A DNA stretch of 64,000 bases from Lethocerus indicus (taxonomy: Eukaryota > Arthropoda > Insecta > Hemiptera > Belostomatidae): the NCBI GenBank assembly GCA_019843655.1, contig JACDQD010000002.1, positions 12,609,154 through 12,673,153 of the forward strand. Reading direction: 5' to 3'. The translations under genes were made by a program, and so were the position numbers. This document shows positions 35,220 to 46,939 of the stretch, piece after piece (positions within the stretch are counted from its first letter, which is position 1; each line of letters starts with the position of its first letter). The notes below the pieces were generated by a model. It was not told where the DNA came from. It did no database searches and worked only from the letters and a program-made list of their open reading frames with translations.

Positions 35220-38200
35220 TATATTGCTTCGTACCTATTACAACTAAATCAGCGAAGAAATAAGTTAATTAATATAACTGCTTGAAGAAATTAGATATAT
35301 TACTAAGGTAAATGGAGTAGTTTGTTTTCCCTTGTTGTAGAGTTGATGGAGAATTATAGAATACAGTATCCTATTAATGGGGACTGTAACCAACCTGGCG
35401 GGAAATTGTTGACTACTAACACAGGAGTCCCTTGTTCGGTCCAACGACTACTTCAGTTTTTTAATAAATTAATCGATCCGACTTCTACAACGACGCTTTC
35501 TCGATATGATTACGACGCATTTTCCACTGCGTAACGGTCGTACGCAACAAGATATCCGGAATGGGGTCGATCTCACGACCAGTTACTGAATATTTCAGAG
35601 ATTTGGTACGAAAATATAATTGGGCCCCGACACAAAAGCCGGCGGCAATCGCTCATTTCCGTTCTCACGTAATATTGAGATGGGGGCGGGCGTGGCTCGG
35701 ACAGAGAGGGAGAGAACTTCGTGCGCGACGCCCCACTGTACTGGCGCAATAAGCAAAAAGGAGACACACCACGCAATGACGTAAAAGTAAAAAGGAAGCG
35801 TTCAAGAAACAAAGGAGGGAAACCGAGAACTCTGCTGCCCGCCACGAATGACTGTTCTCTGTAATAATTACGAAATGTTTTCCAAATTTACAGCCCGGCC
35901 GGTCCATAAACTCTTCGAAACTCTCTTCGAATAAGGCGAGGTATCACATTATTATAAGAAATGTATGGAACGGATGACAATAACAGAGAATAGTTCAATT
36001 TTATTTCCCCTCTATTTTACAATTGACTAAAGAGGAGAGAAGGTGCCTGTGGCAACTTCTATGCAACTGGGAACTGGATTATTAGCGCAACAGTACAATT
36101 ATACGCCATTGTGTTTCGTGTACTGTCCCCGAACGTCATTTGTGTCGCACGGGTACGCTAAAAACTGAAAATACTAAAAATTAATTCTCTACATTGTAAT
36201 CTAAACATGGTATTAATTCAGTACCGCGTTTGAAACGCGAAAGGTTGCGAACCGGACTGATGAAAACGGCGCAATCGCCAGTCGATCTCGTTCCACCTTA
36301 CGTCAGCGGGGTAATTGAAGATACTATCGGCAATAAACGGGACGGGACACGGATATTCCCGAGAAGAGACGTAGTATCCATTTCCTCGAGTTGATTTAGC
36401 AGTTTGGGGCTGTTGGTTGTGCGCGGAAGGAAGCGGCTGGTGATCGGGAAGCGTGAAGCACGGGCCTAATTAATCGGAGCGGATACCGTTCCTGAGGCTA
36501 GGCCGTTACTGCCGCCACTACAGATTACCCCCTCCCCTAATCTCATCATTGCACACTAATTCCCAAAGAAACTCAATTGAACATCTTCAATACGTTAATT
36601 GTCCTCGAGAACATCTTAATTGTGTCAAATAAGCGGATAATGACCGATGGCTCGTTTGGCTCTGGGCACCATTTCTGCATTTGTTCCGCCTATGCAATTA
36701 ACGAATTCAGTTGTGACTAATGTGTACATCCTATACATCCGGGGTCATGTATCAGTACATCGCTATTTAAGTATACGTTGTTTATATATAAATGCTGCGA
36801 AATAAAAATAGATATCGTTATTACATCTCTTCGTGTTTAAAACATATTAGTATTCATAATTGCAAATAAAAGGTTTTAGGTATCTCGTATGCTCGCGTGA
36901 AACTAAATTATTATATTTACTTCGAACTATTATTTGTCGCATTACCTTTTAATGGCTTAAATTATGAATAATAACGACAATAATTAGAATTAATTAGTTA
37001 CGATTAATGTGATACTCAGTCGTAGAACACAATTTTGGAGCAAACATGAAACTAAACACACTCCCGTTCATTTTACTGAATTATTGGACTCGGCATTTAT
37101 TCCAGATAAGCATCGATATTCAAATACCTTCCGGTGTGGCCAGCATAATAGGATTGCCGAAACCCACAGGCATTATTATATCACTTTCGATCTAAGTATT
37201 ACATCTCGAAGAGTCAGTTTTGGCACAGGCGACGGACACTAGCAGAGGCACGTTGACAGGGCCATAGCCCATGCTCGGTGATTCCAACCTATGCTAATAG
37301 ACGCTTCCTCGTGGCAACGGTCCCAAATTTTAATGCGAATATAAATTGTCACGTCTGCCGCCGAGACGATGGCGAAGAGCCGACATTATTCGTTACCTCA
37401 GCCACGGACGTAACCTATTCAAAAATGTGGCCTACGTTGCGCCGATTACTTGCGTAATTTTCTTTCCACGAGGCAAGCGTATGAGATAAACGATGTACTA
37501 AACAATCGCTCTGTACATCCGAGGCTCTACACGTTACCAATCATCAATGATGCAATTTTTTGTGTCTCTCGCTTGTTCGGTCCTAACCTCTGACCGGTTT
37601 TCGCTGCTCGTTATCGCTAGTAGCGTTGGACGAGTACTATACTATTCAGGCACTTACTTTTGACCACTCTGCCGCTGTTTCTTGTTACCTTTAAATGTAC
37701 CGAGCGAATTTGTTTATGACTTTATGAACGGGTTTCTGGGTTTTACGTGGGTGTATTACATTTGCGAAAGTATTATTCGCAAATGCAGTATTATTGTTTC
37801 ATTGGCAGTGAAAGTGGAATGGCAGAGCAGGATGCCCACCAGCAACCAACAGTGTTTTATATTTAAAAATTCGCAGTAATAATATAAATATAATACTAGA
37901 TTTATTTTATAAGTATTCTATATAGAATTCAATGTAGCGTATCCTAAGCATAATCCTTTATTATTTTGCTAGCTAATCCCCGTATTTAGGTACCATCGAT
38001 ATCTTTATATAAAACCGGTCTACCAAAGTAAAGACTGGTAACATACCATAATTTCTTTGATAATCTTTAAGTGCCTTACTAATCTACTGCGGATTGCTGT
38101 TGAAAATCCCGAGAATTCTAAGCTGTTCAGCATTAGACCAAATCAGTAGGAAACAAAATACCATATGAATGATATCGTATTGCGCTATACTACATTTTTA

Positions 38201-40209
38201 ATGGAATACTGATGGTTATTAGCAAACCATGCTATTATGATGGAATGAGAATGGCCAGTGTAGCGTAATAATCTAGATGAAATGACATATTGCGCGATAA
38301 TACGTTATAGTATACGATAGTACACGATAATAGGTTTTTTCTAAAGGCTATGAGGTAATATTTTTGGGGACGAAATATATTCGTTTAAAAGATGCGCGAG
38401 AGAATTATCGTACATATATTTGGTTTCTAATTTATGTTTCTTGAACTCAGTATTGGTATTTTCCACGATATAGAAACGAACTACAGTGAGTGTATTCTTT
38501 GGAAGGTGCAGTTACAAGCACCTGTTGCGCTGTATATAGAGTCATGATGGGTTTAGATGGGCTATCGACCATCGTAATTCTAAATCGCTCAATATTCACT
38601 CGCAGTACAGTGCTGGAAAGGGAAAGGCGACGTTGACGTGGACAGTGTGTCCCGCAGTAGATAAGACGAAGAAACGCGAACAAGACTAGGAGATAAAAGC
38701 TGAATGGTCCTTCGAAGGAGTCCAAGTGGGTCAGAGCGGGAGGTAAAAGTCGGCTTTATTATCGACTTCCTAGTCGACTGCGTAACTCAAAACTGGAGCC
38801 CGGGGAATTATAGCCTCGCTTCACTTGTCGCACAGTACCTACCGTTCCCAACTCCCTGCCATATTTCATTCGGCCCGTTAACGTCTACCAGTATGCACGT
38901 CATCATTAACGATCTCATTTTCAGACTTTGAAAACATCAAGCAGAATTCTATGGAAACCCCGCACTATTTAAAAATAGCTTCAAGGATGACCTATTTGTT
39001 TGTGTTAATAACGAATTAATCTTGTGTTGTTGCTGAGCCAAAGTGTGTTTTGCCATCGCCATATACCAGGCCAAATATCGTATATTTTAAAGCGCGCCTA
39101 ATCTTATTACGAATTAATTCATATCTCTAGTCTCAATTCTCCAGTCCAGTTCAATTCAGATACAATGAGTAGATTCATCCTCTAGACCTCGCATCCGCAA
39201 CTTCCAAAGAAAGATACTCGTTTCATTCATATTTTCTGCTCGTTGTTTTAAAAAAAAGTTAGTAATGACCGTTGCTTAAGCATTGTAACGTTGGTTTATC
39301 TTTCGATCATAGGTGTCATCCTATATGTGTACCAGGAAAAGAACATATTGCTAGGAGAGGTCCCGTCCCACTTTCTATTTGGCCCGCGTTTTGTTTTCAG
39401 TGGAACAGCGGCGGGCCACTGACCTTGACACCAGCCACTCTGAATACTAACGGACTCATTCTTTACACCTAACACCCGACCCCAGTCACTGAACTCAGTA
39501 TTTTTTCCCGTTCGATCGCGGGAAAAAACCGTAGACAGGCGTATAGGAGTTGAAAAACGACGAACAATAATAGTTGTAAATTGTTGTGAACAAAATGTCT
39601 AGGCGAAGATATGCTGGTTTCGCATCTGGAATATGTTGGGGGACTAGTAAGGAATATGTTCGGAATGTGATAACTGTGGCTGGAGATGTAATGACGTGAT
39701 AGACAAGTTGGTAAAAAGTATGAGAGACGCGCCTCCTTCAGTTCACACGTCATATCTTGGGAACTATGGGAATTATGGGAACTTGGGAAGCTAAATATGG
39801 GAAATGAAATTCATCGTAGGTACCATTTTCTAGCTACAGCGGAAGGGAGAGTGAAATACTCTCATACAAAGTCACTATCATCGGATTTCGTTCTATTATA
39901 ATTACTTTCGTTAAAACTATTTATTATTAGGTCCTCAGATTGGGCCGGTGATACATGGGGGTTTGACCCCTAACAGTTCTATTCTACAACAGCTCATACC
40001 TCTCTCTCCACTACTCCCCATCCTAGAGTACGCGGGGCGGGTACACTATATGCCATTGTAGCGGCCCTTTGAAGTTAACGTGGTCTACCAGCAATTTCCA
40101 TTCGCGTCAAACTTTGTCGCGATCTTGGTTAGTGCTCCGCTATAGACCTCTAATTGCGCTAAATAGCTTTCGGTAATAATAAATTCGTCCAAATAATTGC
40201 CCTTTTACG

Positions 40210-40325
40210 TAATGAGTATTTAGTTCAGTCACTTTTAAGAACCAATCGCCTGGCAGTACTGTGAGAAAGCTTTCACATATGCCACCCAGGCGAGAGAAGG
40301 AACTAAAAAAAATACTTAATGCGAG
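40210..40325. other. Long imperfect inverted repeat (hairpin of about 115 nt)
   Basis: CGCCTGG at 40246-40252 pairs with CCAGGCG at 40285-40291. Inside, TGTGA pairs with TCACA around a GAAAGCTT loop. Outside, GAGTATTTAGTTC on the left has a degenerate match to the complement of GAACTAAAAAAAATACTTAATG on the right. It could be a short inverted-repeat element or a folded small-RNA precursor; the sequence alone does not decide. Confidence 0.4.
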
Positions 40326-42664
40326 GTGTTATTATGTTGCCCATAACTATTAGCAATTCGATTAGAATTTCAGTTATTTGGACAGAAACTATAGAAATTG
40401 TAGTCATTCGGAAATCGGACAGAAAAATGGCACAACAAGTAACAAAAATTAAATGATCGCCGGCTCTCAGCGCCCATTCTTTATTGGCGATACCGAGACC
40501 GAGCGTAATATAAACAAATGAATAAATCTAAAACCCGATTTCTCTAAGTTGCAGTCGGCCGGCTTGCAGGAAGTCGTTAACCGCGGCCGGCTCGAATTTG
40601 AATTTTGTGTTGAATAATCTTCCCTTAGAGGATCGCTCTAAGAGCGGTTGGATAATCTGGGTGTTTTTTTATTTGTGAGGTGGGAAGCTGGCCCTGGAGG
40701 CCAACTTGGCCCAGAGTCAAACTCCCACCAATTACGTGACGCCCAGTCACGTGACCCCTTCCGTTTCTTGTGCAATTCGGACGCTCTTCTGCCAACCGTC
40801 CAGTCGGTGCTTATTATTTATGGCCGGCCAACTGTTGCAACTCTCCCACTCGCCAGTCTCCGCTCTGTATTCACCGACCTGTCCTCCCAGGACAAAGACC
40901 GACAAACGATACGCCGTCTTCGATTATACAAGTCTCTGTTTGCGATATCTGTGGACGGTCTGAAATCGTGGCGTTCTTACACTCATCATTTTTCCGCCGC
41001 ATCATATATTGTCCTGAATGCTATTTAAATATTTCAGCCTGTCGAGGTAATTAAATGTTCCGTTTTTCATAACAATTTACTATCGGTACAACAATTTATT
41101 TCGTCAAAGATATCTGTTATTCCTCATCATACCCGTTTTCTGGTTGAATGACTACAAAGTTAATTTGCGTTTTACCGACACTGAGATAAAAACACGAATG
41201 TAAAATCGAAAACCAGGGGGGTGGTACTATCTAATCCGGGTCATCAGATCCGGACTGAACTCCGAAATTGAATTGATTAGCAACCCGATTGGTTTTTACA
41301 TTATCTTTTTATATTCCATTTATTAATAAATTATATTTATCGCATTGTGTTCATTAACAATTATCGAAATTTACATTCGAGAAAGTGAAACCGTCACGGT
41401 CTCTCAGTCTGACGAGCACTAGATATAGTCTTACGAACAAACGCTTTGAACACAGATTGAATATGATAGAGATCTTAGCAAATGTTCCACTGTTGACCTG
41501 GGTAACTTACCTCTTCTCGCTTCCTTCGCCATAAACCTTTGCATTCCTTTACTAATAAAATGAGACACTTACGCTTGTAATGTTCTTCAGAACTGGGTCT
41601 CTACTTCATTACTGCGAATCATATTGTATTGCCTATATTTTTCCTGTGCCGAAATAGTTGGAAATCACTTCATATGTCACTAACTTAACATATGAGGTTT
41701 GAAAAAAGTAACTTATCAGTTGGTCTGACCGAATTTATCAGTCGGTTGTTTAGTATTGTAATGTCCGGTAGTCGGCCAATAGGGTGACCGACCAGTTCTA
41801 CTCATGTCCTGCCGGTTCTGGGCCCAGCAATTTCTGACTTTCACTCCTTCTTAATAAGCCGCTTTTCAAACCTGTAGCTGGTGCCGTTTATAACCGAAAG
41901 TTCAACCACCTAACAATCACAGCTCAATTGAAAAGTAAGAGCTGGCTATCTCATAATACGCTCGGTTTATAATTTCAATAGGTATTTTAAAAAACCTACT
42001 TGTTCGTATTTTTATACCTTTCTTCTGGCCATCAGTAAGGTATTGTCCCCTCTATATTACAGAAATAATAATTCCTTTACCTATTTTAGAAACAGAAAAA
42101 ATGTAAAGATTCATGTACACTGATAATTGCATATATCAGTTCGAAAATAAGTTGCTGCACTATTTCATCTTCAGACCGATTTATAGAAAACGCCAATTTT
42201 CTCATGTTATTCGCAAAAATGCCTTGAATTATTGTACCTAAAACCATATCCGTTTATCATACATTGCTAATTAAATTTACTGCAGCATTCTTCTAATTCG
42301 TATAAATATTGAACTGAAATGCCTCGGGTTACACATCAATATTGTTGGACAACAATTAAGAAATAAAAAATGTGACCATTATTTCTTTCTTATACGGTAC
42401 CCAACTATAAGTTCACTGAAACCCGATGTTTAAGCCAAGGATTAAGTGTCTGTCGCAGGTAAATCGTAGGGGTGCCCGTGCACAAGCGCAGCACTGTCGC
42501 AACTTGATTACGATATATCTCAAATTGGCATTTCGATTAATGTTGTGAAATTCATAGTTATTAACGGTAGTTGTTAGTTGCGCGGATATCAGGAGAGTTT
42601 GACAAGTGAACGGAAGCTTTGCACTGAAGAGAGACATTTATTTTTTTTTCATTTGATTCTCCAT

Positions 42665-42687
42665 TCTGGTCGGCATTTCCGACCAGA
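42665..42687. other. Perfect 9-bp hairpin
   Basis: TCTGGTCGG, a CATTT loop, then CCGACCAGA. Confidence 0.55.
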
Positions 42688-43531
42688 CTTATTTCCCGTC
42701 CGCCTGGATAACAACGCGGAACCTGCACTTCCTCAACATTTGCTGGGAAATGCAATGTAATATGAAAACCGTGTTCTCGTTCCTGTCGCCTTTGCTTGCA
42801 GTGTCTGCCTCATTTAAAGTCCGCTACGGAAAATAAATATTATATCGTTGCGAAATATTTGGATAATGGATACGAAGTAGAAAACAATGAACCGGCGAGT
42901 ATTTCTCAGTCACTGCCGCCAGTGATTGTAACGTTCCTCGTCCATATTTTCTAATGACGGGCACAAATGGTGGACGGTGAAAGTTCAACTTGGAACTCCC
43001 TTATTGGGAGAGACACCTCGTCAATTAGGCCCTTCATCCTCCGCACTGTTGCAGCCGCTCCCCGATACAATAGATCATAATCACTGTTTCCAAGTTTCTA
43101 TACATCATTACCTTTTCCCGGTATTAGTAGAAGATATATTAGCATTAACGGAATCGATGTCGTCTGTCTTATACAACGATACGGTTAAATTTTTATATCT
43201 AACCATTTGAGAATAATAACTGTGTATAAAAAAACTCTTCATTTTTTCCTTACTTAGACTATTCCACTTTTATTCCATTTTATATCCTTTTCGGGATATA
43301 TATGGCAGCGGTTTTTCCGACAACGATCCCGGTTGTGTGAGCGCGGGAAGTGTGAAAAACATTTAATTTCTTGTTAACTAGTGCGAATGTACACCAAACA
43401 TTTATAAAAGGTGATTATAATAGATGGTGCGGTTCGTTAAAGTTATGCTCAACCTCCTCATTAATTATCATTCTCAGAAGGACAGATGAAGCAAAGCTAC
43501 GATGGAAAGATTGAGTATATATGGAAAGATA

Positions 43532-43538
<7 letters not shown>

Positions 43539-43587
<49 letters not shown>
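43539..43587. repeat. (TA)n microsatellite
   Basis: About 24 TA units. It produces the Ile-Tyr run in a spurious 131-codon minus-strand frame. Confidence 0.95.
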
Positions 43588-43590
<3 letters not shown>

Positions 43591-45324
43591 GTGGGATCCG
43601 ATAGTAACTGTTCACGGAAAAAATACCGTAGTGAGGTAGCGATCGCGAAGTAGGCTCGACTGAACGCAACTCGGTTGCATCATATGTCACCCTGTACCTG
43701 GGAGAAATCTGTACTGGTATTAGACCTATCAATCGTCTCATTTGTACGCGGAGGCGCCTTTCTCTATGGGCCGTTATAAACGACCCGTCGGAGTCATCTC
43801 TGTAAGCCAAGTGCTAAACGAAATTGAGCTGTTCGTAGATTTCTACTAGCCATTTCTACTCACCTGGCCATGATATTCTAATATTCTTATTATTTATGTT
43901 AATATAAGTTACTCAATTCTAATTTCTCGCTTCGAAACAGGGTTTTCTGAGGAAGCGCATTATTGGGGTTTGAGTTTACAATTTGGAAAATACTGGTCGT
44001 AATTCGCAATTTAATAACTGCAATCGTCCCACCATTGAACAGGAGCGAAATATTGTATAATAAAAGTTATCGTGGAATCGATGGGCCGGTGTCTTTTACT
44101 TCATTCATTTAGCCGTCGGTCTGCTTGTTTATTCCTCACAATAAAAGGCGCCTAAATACCTAGGGGTCTTCTGATTGAGAAATCATTTCTTGTTTAATCC
44201 CGTTCGAAAATGTTTTCAACAAAACGCGAGTAAAACTGTTGTCTCATTGATTGTGACTGTTGCAACGACTGGATCTAATCTCAGAATGGAGTACCAGGGT
44301 ATATTTTTCTGCTTTATCAGTGACGGTAAACGTTGAATATCAACAATAAAAAGCGGGATTAGTCAAAGGGCCGAGTTGAATGAGAAAAATTCGAATTTAT
44401 GATTTTTAAAATTGTAGATGTGATTTAAAAAGAAAAAAACAGTTACCGTCGTTGAGGTTATTGTTTGTATCTTGTTATTGTTGTATCCTAATGGAATCAT
44501 ATTCGCCGGAATTTTAATTAACGACCGTAAACGAGGTTATCCCGAATGCTTCCGTTTACATAATTTTTTCAAAATGAAGTTAAGACGATGGAGTTGTAAT
44601 ATTAGACCGATGGTGCTTTATTTCCGGAGAGTGAGGAATGCCATAATTCTGATTTCTAAGATTGAATTCCGCTTGCATTACGCACAGTGAGAGAGCACTG
44701 GAACCAATTAGAAAATATTTCACGAATACCTTTCCTCCAGAATTATTTAGTTCCATTGCTTCTGTGAACATTACGAACCCCCTCCCTTCATGAAACGGTG
44801 AAAGAATGTTTTGATTGATCCCTAGGAATGTCAAGTTTATATAATTTAATTTGCGGCAGATCAACCGAAATTGAATTACGCAAGACTCGAAAGACTACAT
44901 TACCAAAATAAATATGAACTACGTCAAATTATTTTATTAAGTAAATATATAACGTTATTCTCTTCCAAATGTGAGCAAAACTAGTTAAATATTATTGGTT
45001 ATTATTAAATTTTTGTTGGACCCTGCAGTTCTCTAATTATTTAAATAGTGCCAATTTCTGCTAGCCACTACTTAGAACTATAATGTTCCAGGTGTTAGCG
45101 TTATAACCTTTTAATATCAGGCGTGTAAGATAACAGGCACAATTGCCCCTCAGTCTATTGGATGAATAAATTTACCAAAAATATCCTGCTGGTTTGTATA
45201 ATGGCTTTATTAGAGCATACGAAGAAACGAGGTACAGTGATGTTCAGCATTGTTAGGGAGCTTGAGATTTATCGGGTGGCACCATTATAAACAAATCTGT
45301 TACACTTTTAAAAATAAATTAAAC

Positions 45325-45330
45325 TTTATT
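45325..45330 (-). terminator. Candidate poly(A) signal of the NPF gene
   Basis: AATAAA on the minus strand about 290 nt after the stop. A second AATAAA lies at 45206-45211. No transcript evidence distinguishes them. Confidence 0.4.
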
Positions 45331-45621
45331 GATCCAAACGCTCAATAAAGGCATACATCGGACAGTTTACACAATAACCAAATAAATTCGAAAACTGGCA
45401 TAAGACACAAACGATACCGCGGCCCGAAAGCAAATTAAAAACAGTACACGAGTATTATTTGTTATATATTTACACAAGGGGATTATATATATACTTGTAT
45501 ATTTCGAAACAATTTCAAAGAGATATTATAGATCGGGCTGCGGTGAGGTCCAGCCGTGGCGATTTTATAGTTCACTGATAATTCTTTTAATGTTTAAATG
45601 AAATAAAGAGATGTCTTGAGT

Positions 45622-46939
45622 TTAGTCGTCCTGAGGTTGGTAAATAAAGTCATAGAGATCGTTGGTGTCCGGGTATCTCACATTGAGATTTTCCATTGGC
45701 ACGAGCATACCCGCGCCGTGGGGCACTCGCTTTCCGAACCTGATTACAAAAATAAAATATTTTGCATTATTATTAGTCATTTCAAAAATAGACCATCTGG
45801 CAGGGCCACTAAGACAATACTCCATTAAGAGCTTTAAAATGGATTAAACGTGGAACAGTGACGTTTACTTATAGCGCAATTAGAATGGGTCTAAACCAAA
45901 GAAGTCCTTTCATTATCTCTGAATTTTGTACAGTCCCACTATCTTTCACTAGGTCAACTAAATGAGTCCATTTTTAAAATATTCCTACACGATAGACTTT
46001 CATATATCACTTTTTAATTTTTCCGAATCTACCTAGAATGTTCAATGAACGAATTTTGAATGTGTAATTTTTGTGAGTATAGAAACGTGAATGAGTGGTT
46101 GGTTGGAGTACGTTTAATTTCAGGGCTTGTAAAAACTGAAGTAAGGGGTCAGTTTAATTGGACTCGCTTTTATTGTCGCTTCTAATAAGAGTGGAGTCCC
46201 GTTATCACCAGAGACTACATTTCTTCTACTGCATTTTTTGGTCAGCGTTTCAACCTGCAGGATAAGAGTTGTTTTTCTCTATTTCGGACTTCGCAGTGAT
46301 GTAAAAGATCTTGCTTCGAACAAGTGCCCCTTTTTGTCTTGGGTGGGGGGGGGGTCGTCGCCATGTTAGGTTTCTCAAGCTTAATCAGGAGAGGTACTTA
46401 GTACCGACAAAATAGACTTACATTGTACTTTCCAATCATTGAACAAACTAAGAACATAAAACAAGATGAAACCAAAATTCATTTCTCTACCTTTTTAATC
46501 TAAATTCTTAATGAGCATTGCGCGTTTGCTTAAAAGTTTCGATGCTAATTGTAATTAATATTACAAACATTACCTGCTTATTACGAACTAATTATTTTTG
46601 TTATTGATAAGATGTTATATAATGTTATCCCGTAATCAAACTAACACTGGTCTATAATATTTTTCAGGTAGTTTCATCCGAAGTTAATTTTTACATTTTT
46701 TGGAGTAGACCTTTTTTGGAGCAGACTGGAATTAAATTGTGTTTTACGTACCTGGGTCTGCCTGCGACCGCGTAGTATTGGCCCAGCTGGTCGAGGTAGG
46801 TCCTGAGGTCGTCTGGAGAGGCGAAGGACTTGGGCCTGACAGGGCGCGCCATAGCGTCCGGAGCCGGGCTTCCGTTCACAAACACCAACGCCGCAACCAC
46901 AATCAACGCCCACAACCTCCACATTCCTGATGAGATCAT
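45622..46939 (-). CDS. NPF: Neuropeptide F precursor (101 residues, two coding exons)
   Basis: On the minus strand, coding exon A is 46939-46752 and ends CCCAG|GTACGT. The intron is 46751-45740 (1012 bp, ending TTTGTAATCAG) and coding exon B is 45739-45622 (TAA). The joined protein has a signal peptide at about 1-23 (ALIVVAALVFVNG core). A peptide with PVRPKSFASPDDLRTYLDQL and QYYAVAG follows, then RPRF at 61-64, GKR at 65-67 (amide donor plus dibasic cleavage site), and a 34-residue C-terminal peptide from VPHGAG to PQDD. With no dibasic site before it, the mature peptide likely starts at signal cleavage and is about 41 residues with an amidated Phe. Y-L-x-x-L-x-x-YY before G-RPRF is typical of insect NPF; the GRPRF end suggests the NPF2 type (less sure). 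The intron splits the Arg63 codon after base 2, as known for NPY/NPF genes. A 3' splice site (GTTGTTTCAG|G) directly precedes the ATG, so the 5'UTR begins in an unseen upstream exon. Met6 is an alternative start. Expected role: secreted brain/gut peptide acting on an NPF G-protein-coupled receptor, in feeding control. Confidence 0.92.
46345..46354 (+). repeat. G10 homopolymer inside the NPF intron
   Basis: Ten consecutive G in GGGTGGGGGGGGGGTCG. Confidence 0.8.

Larger units (their letters stand above)
35220..45200. other. Region without supportable genes
   Basis: GC-richer patches at about 35640-35850 (with GGGGGCGGGCGTGG), 36230-36540 and 40640-40960 break up AT-rich DNA. Open frames of up to about 130 codons are unrelated to any family I recognise. 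Hairpins at 40210-40325 and 42665-42687 are listed separately. Confidence 0.4.

Noticed and set aside
40648..41028. Three overlapping open frames in all + strand phases
   Set aside because: Openness in several frames reflects local base composition; none looks like a known protein.
43415..43810. 131-codon minus-strand frame with an Ile-Tyr run
   Set aside because: The central part is a translated TA microsatellite.
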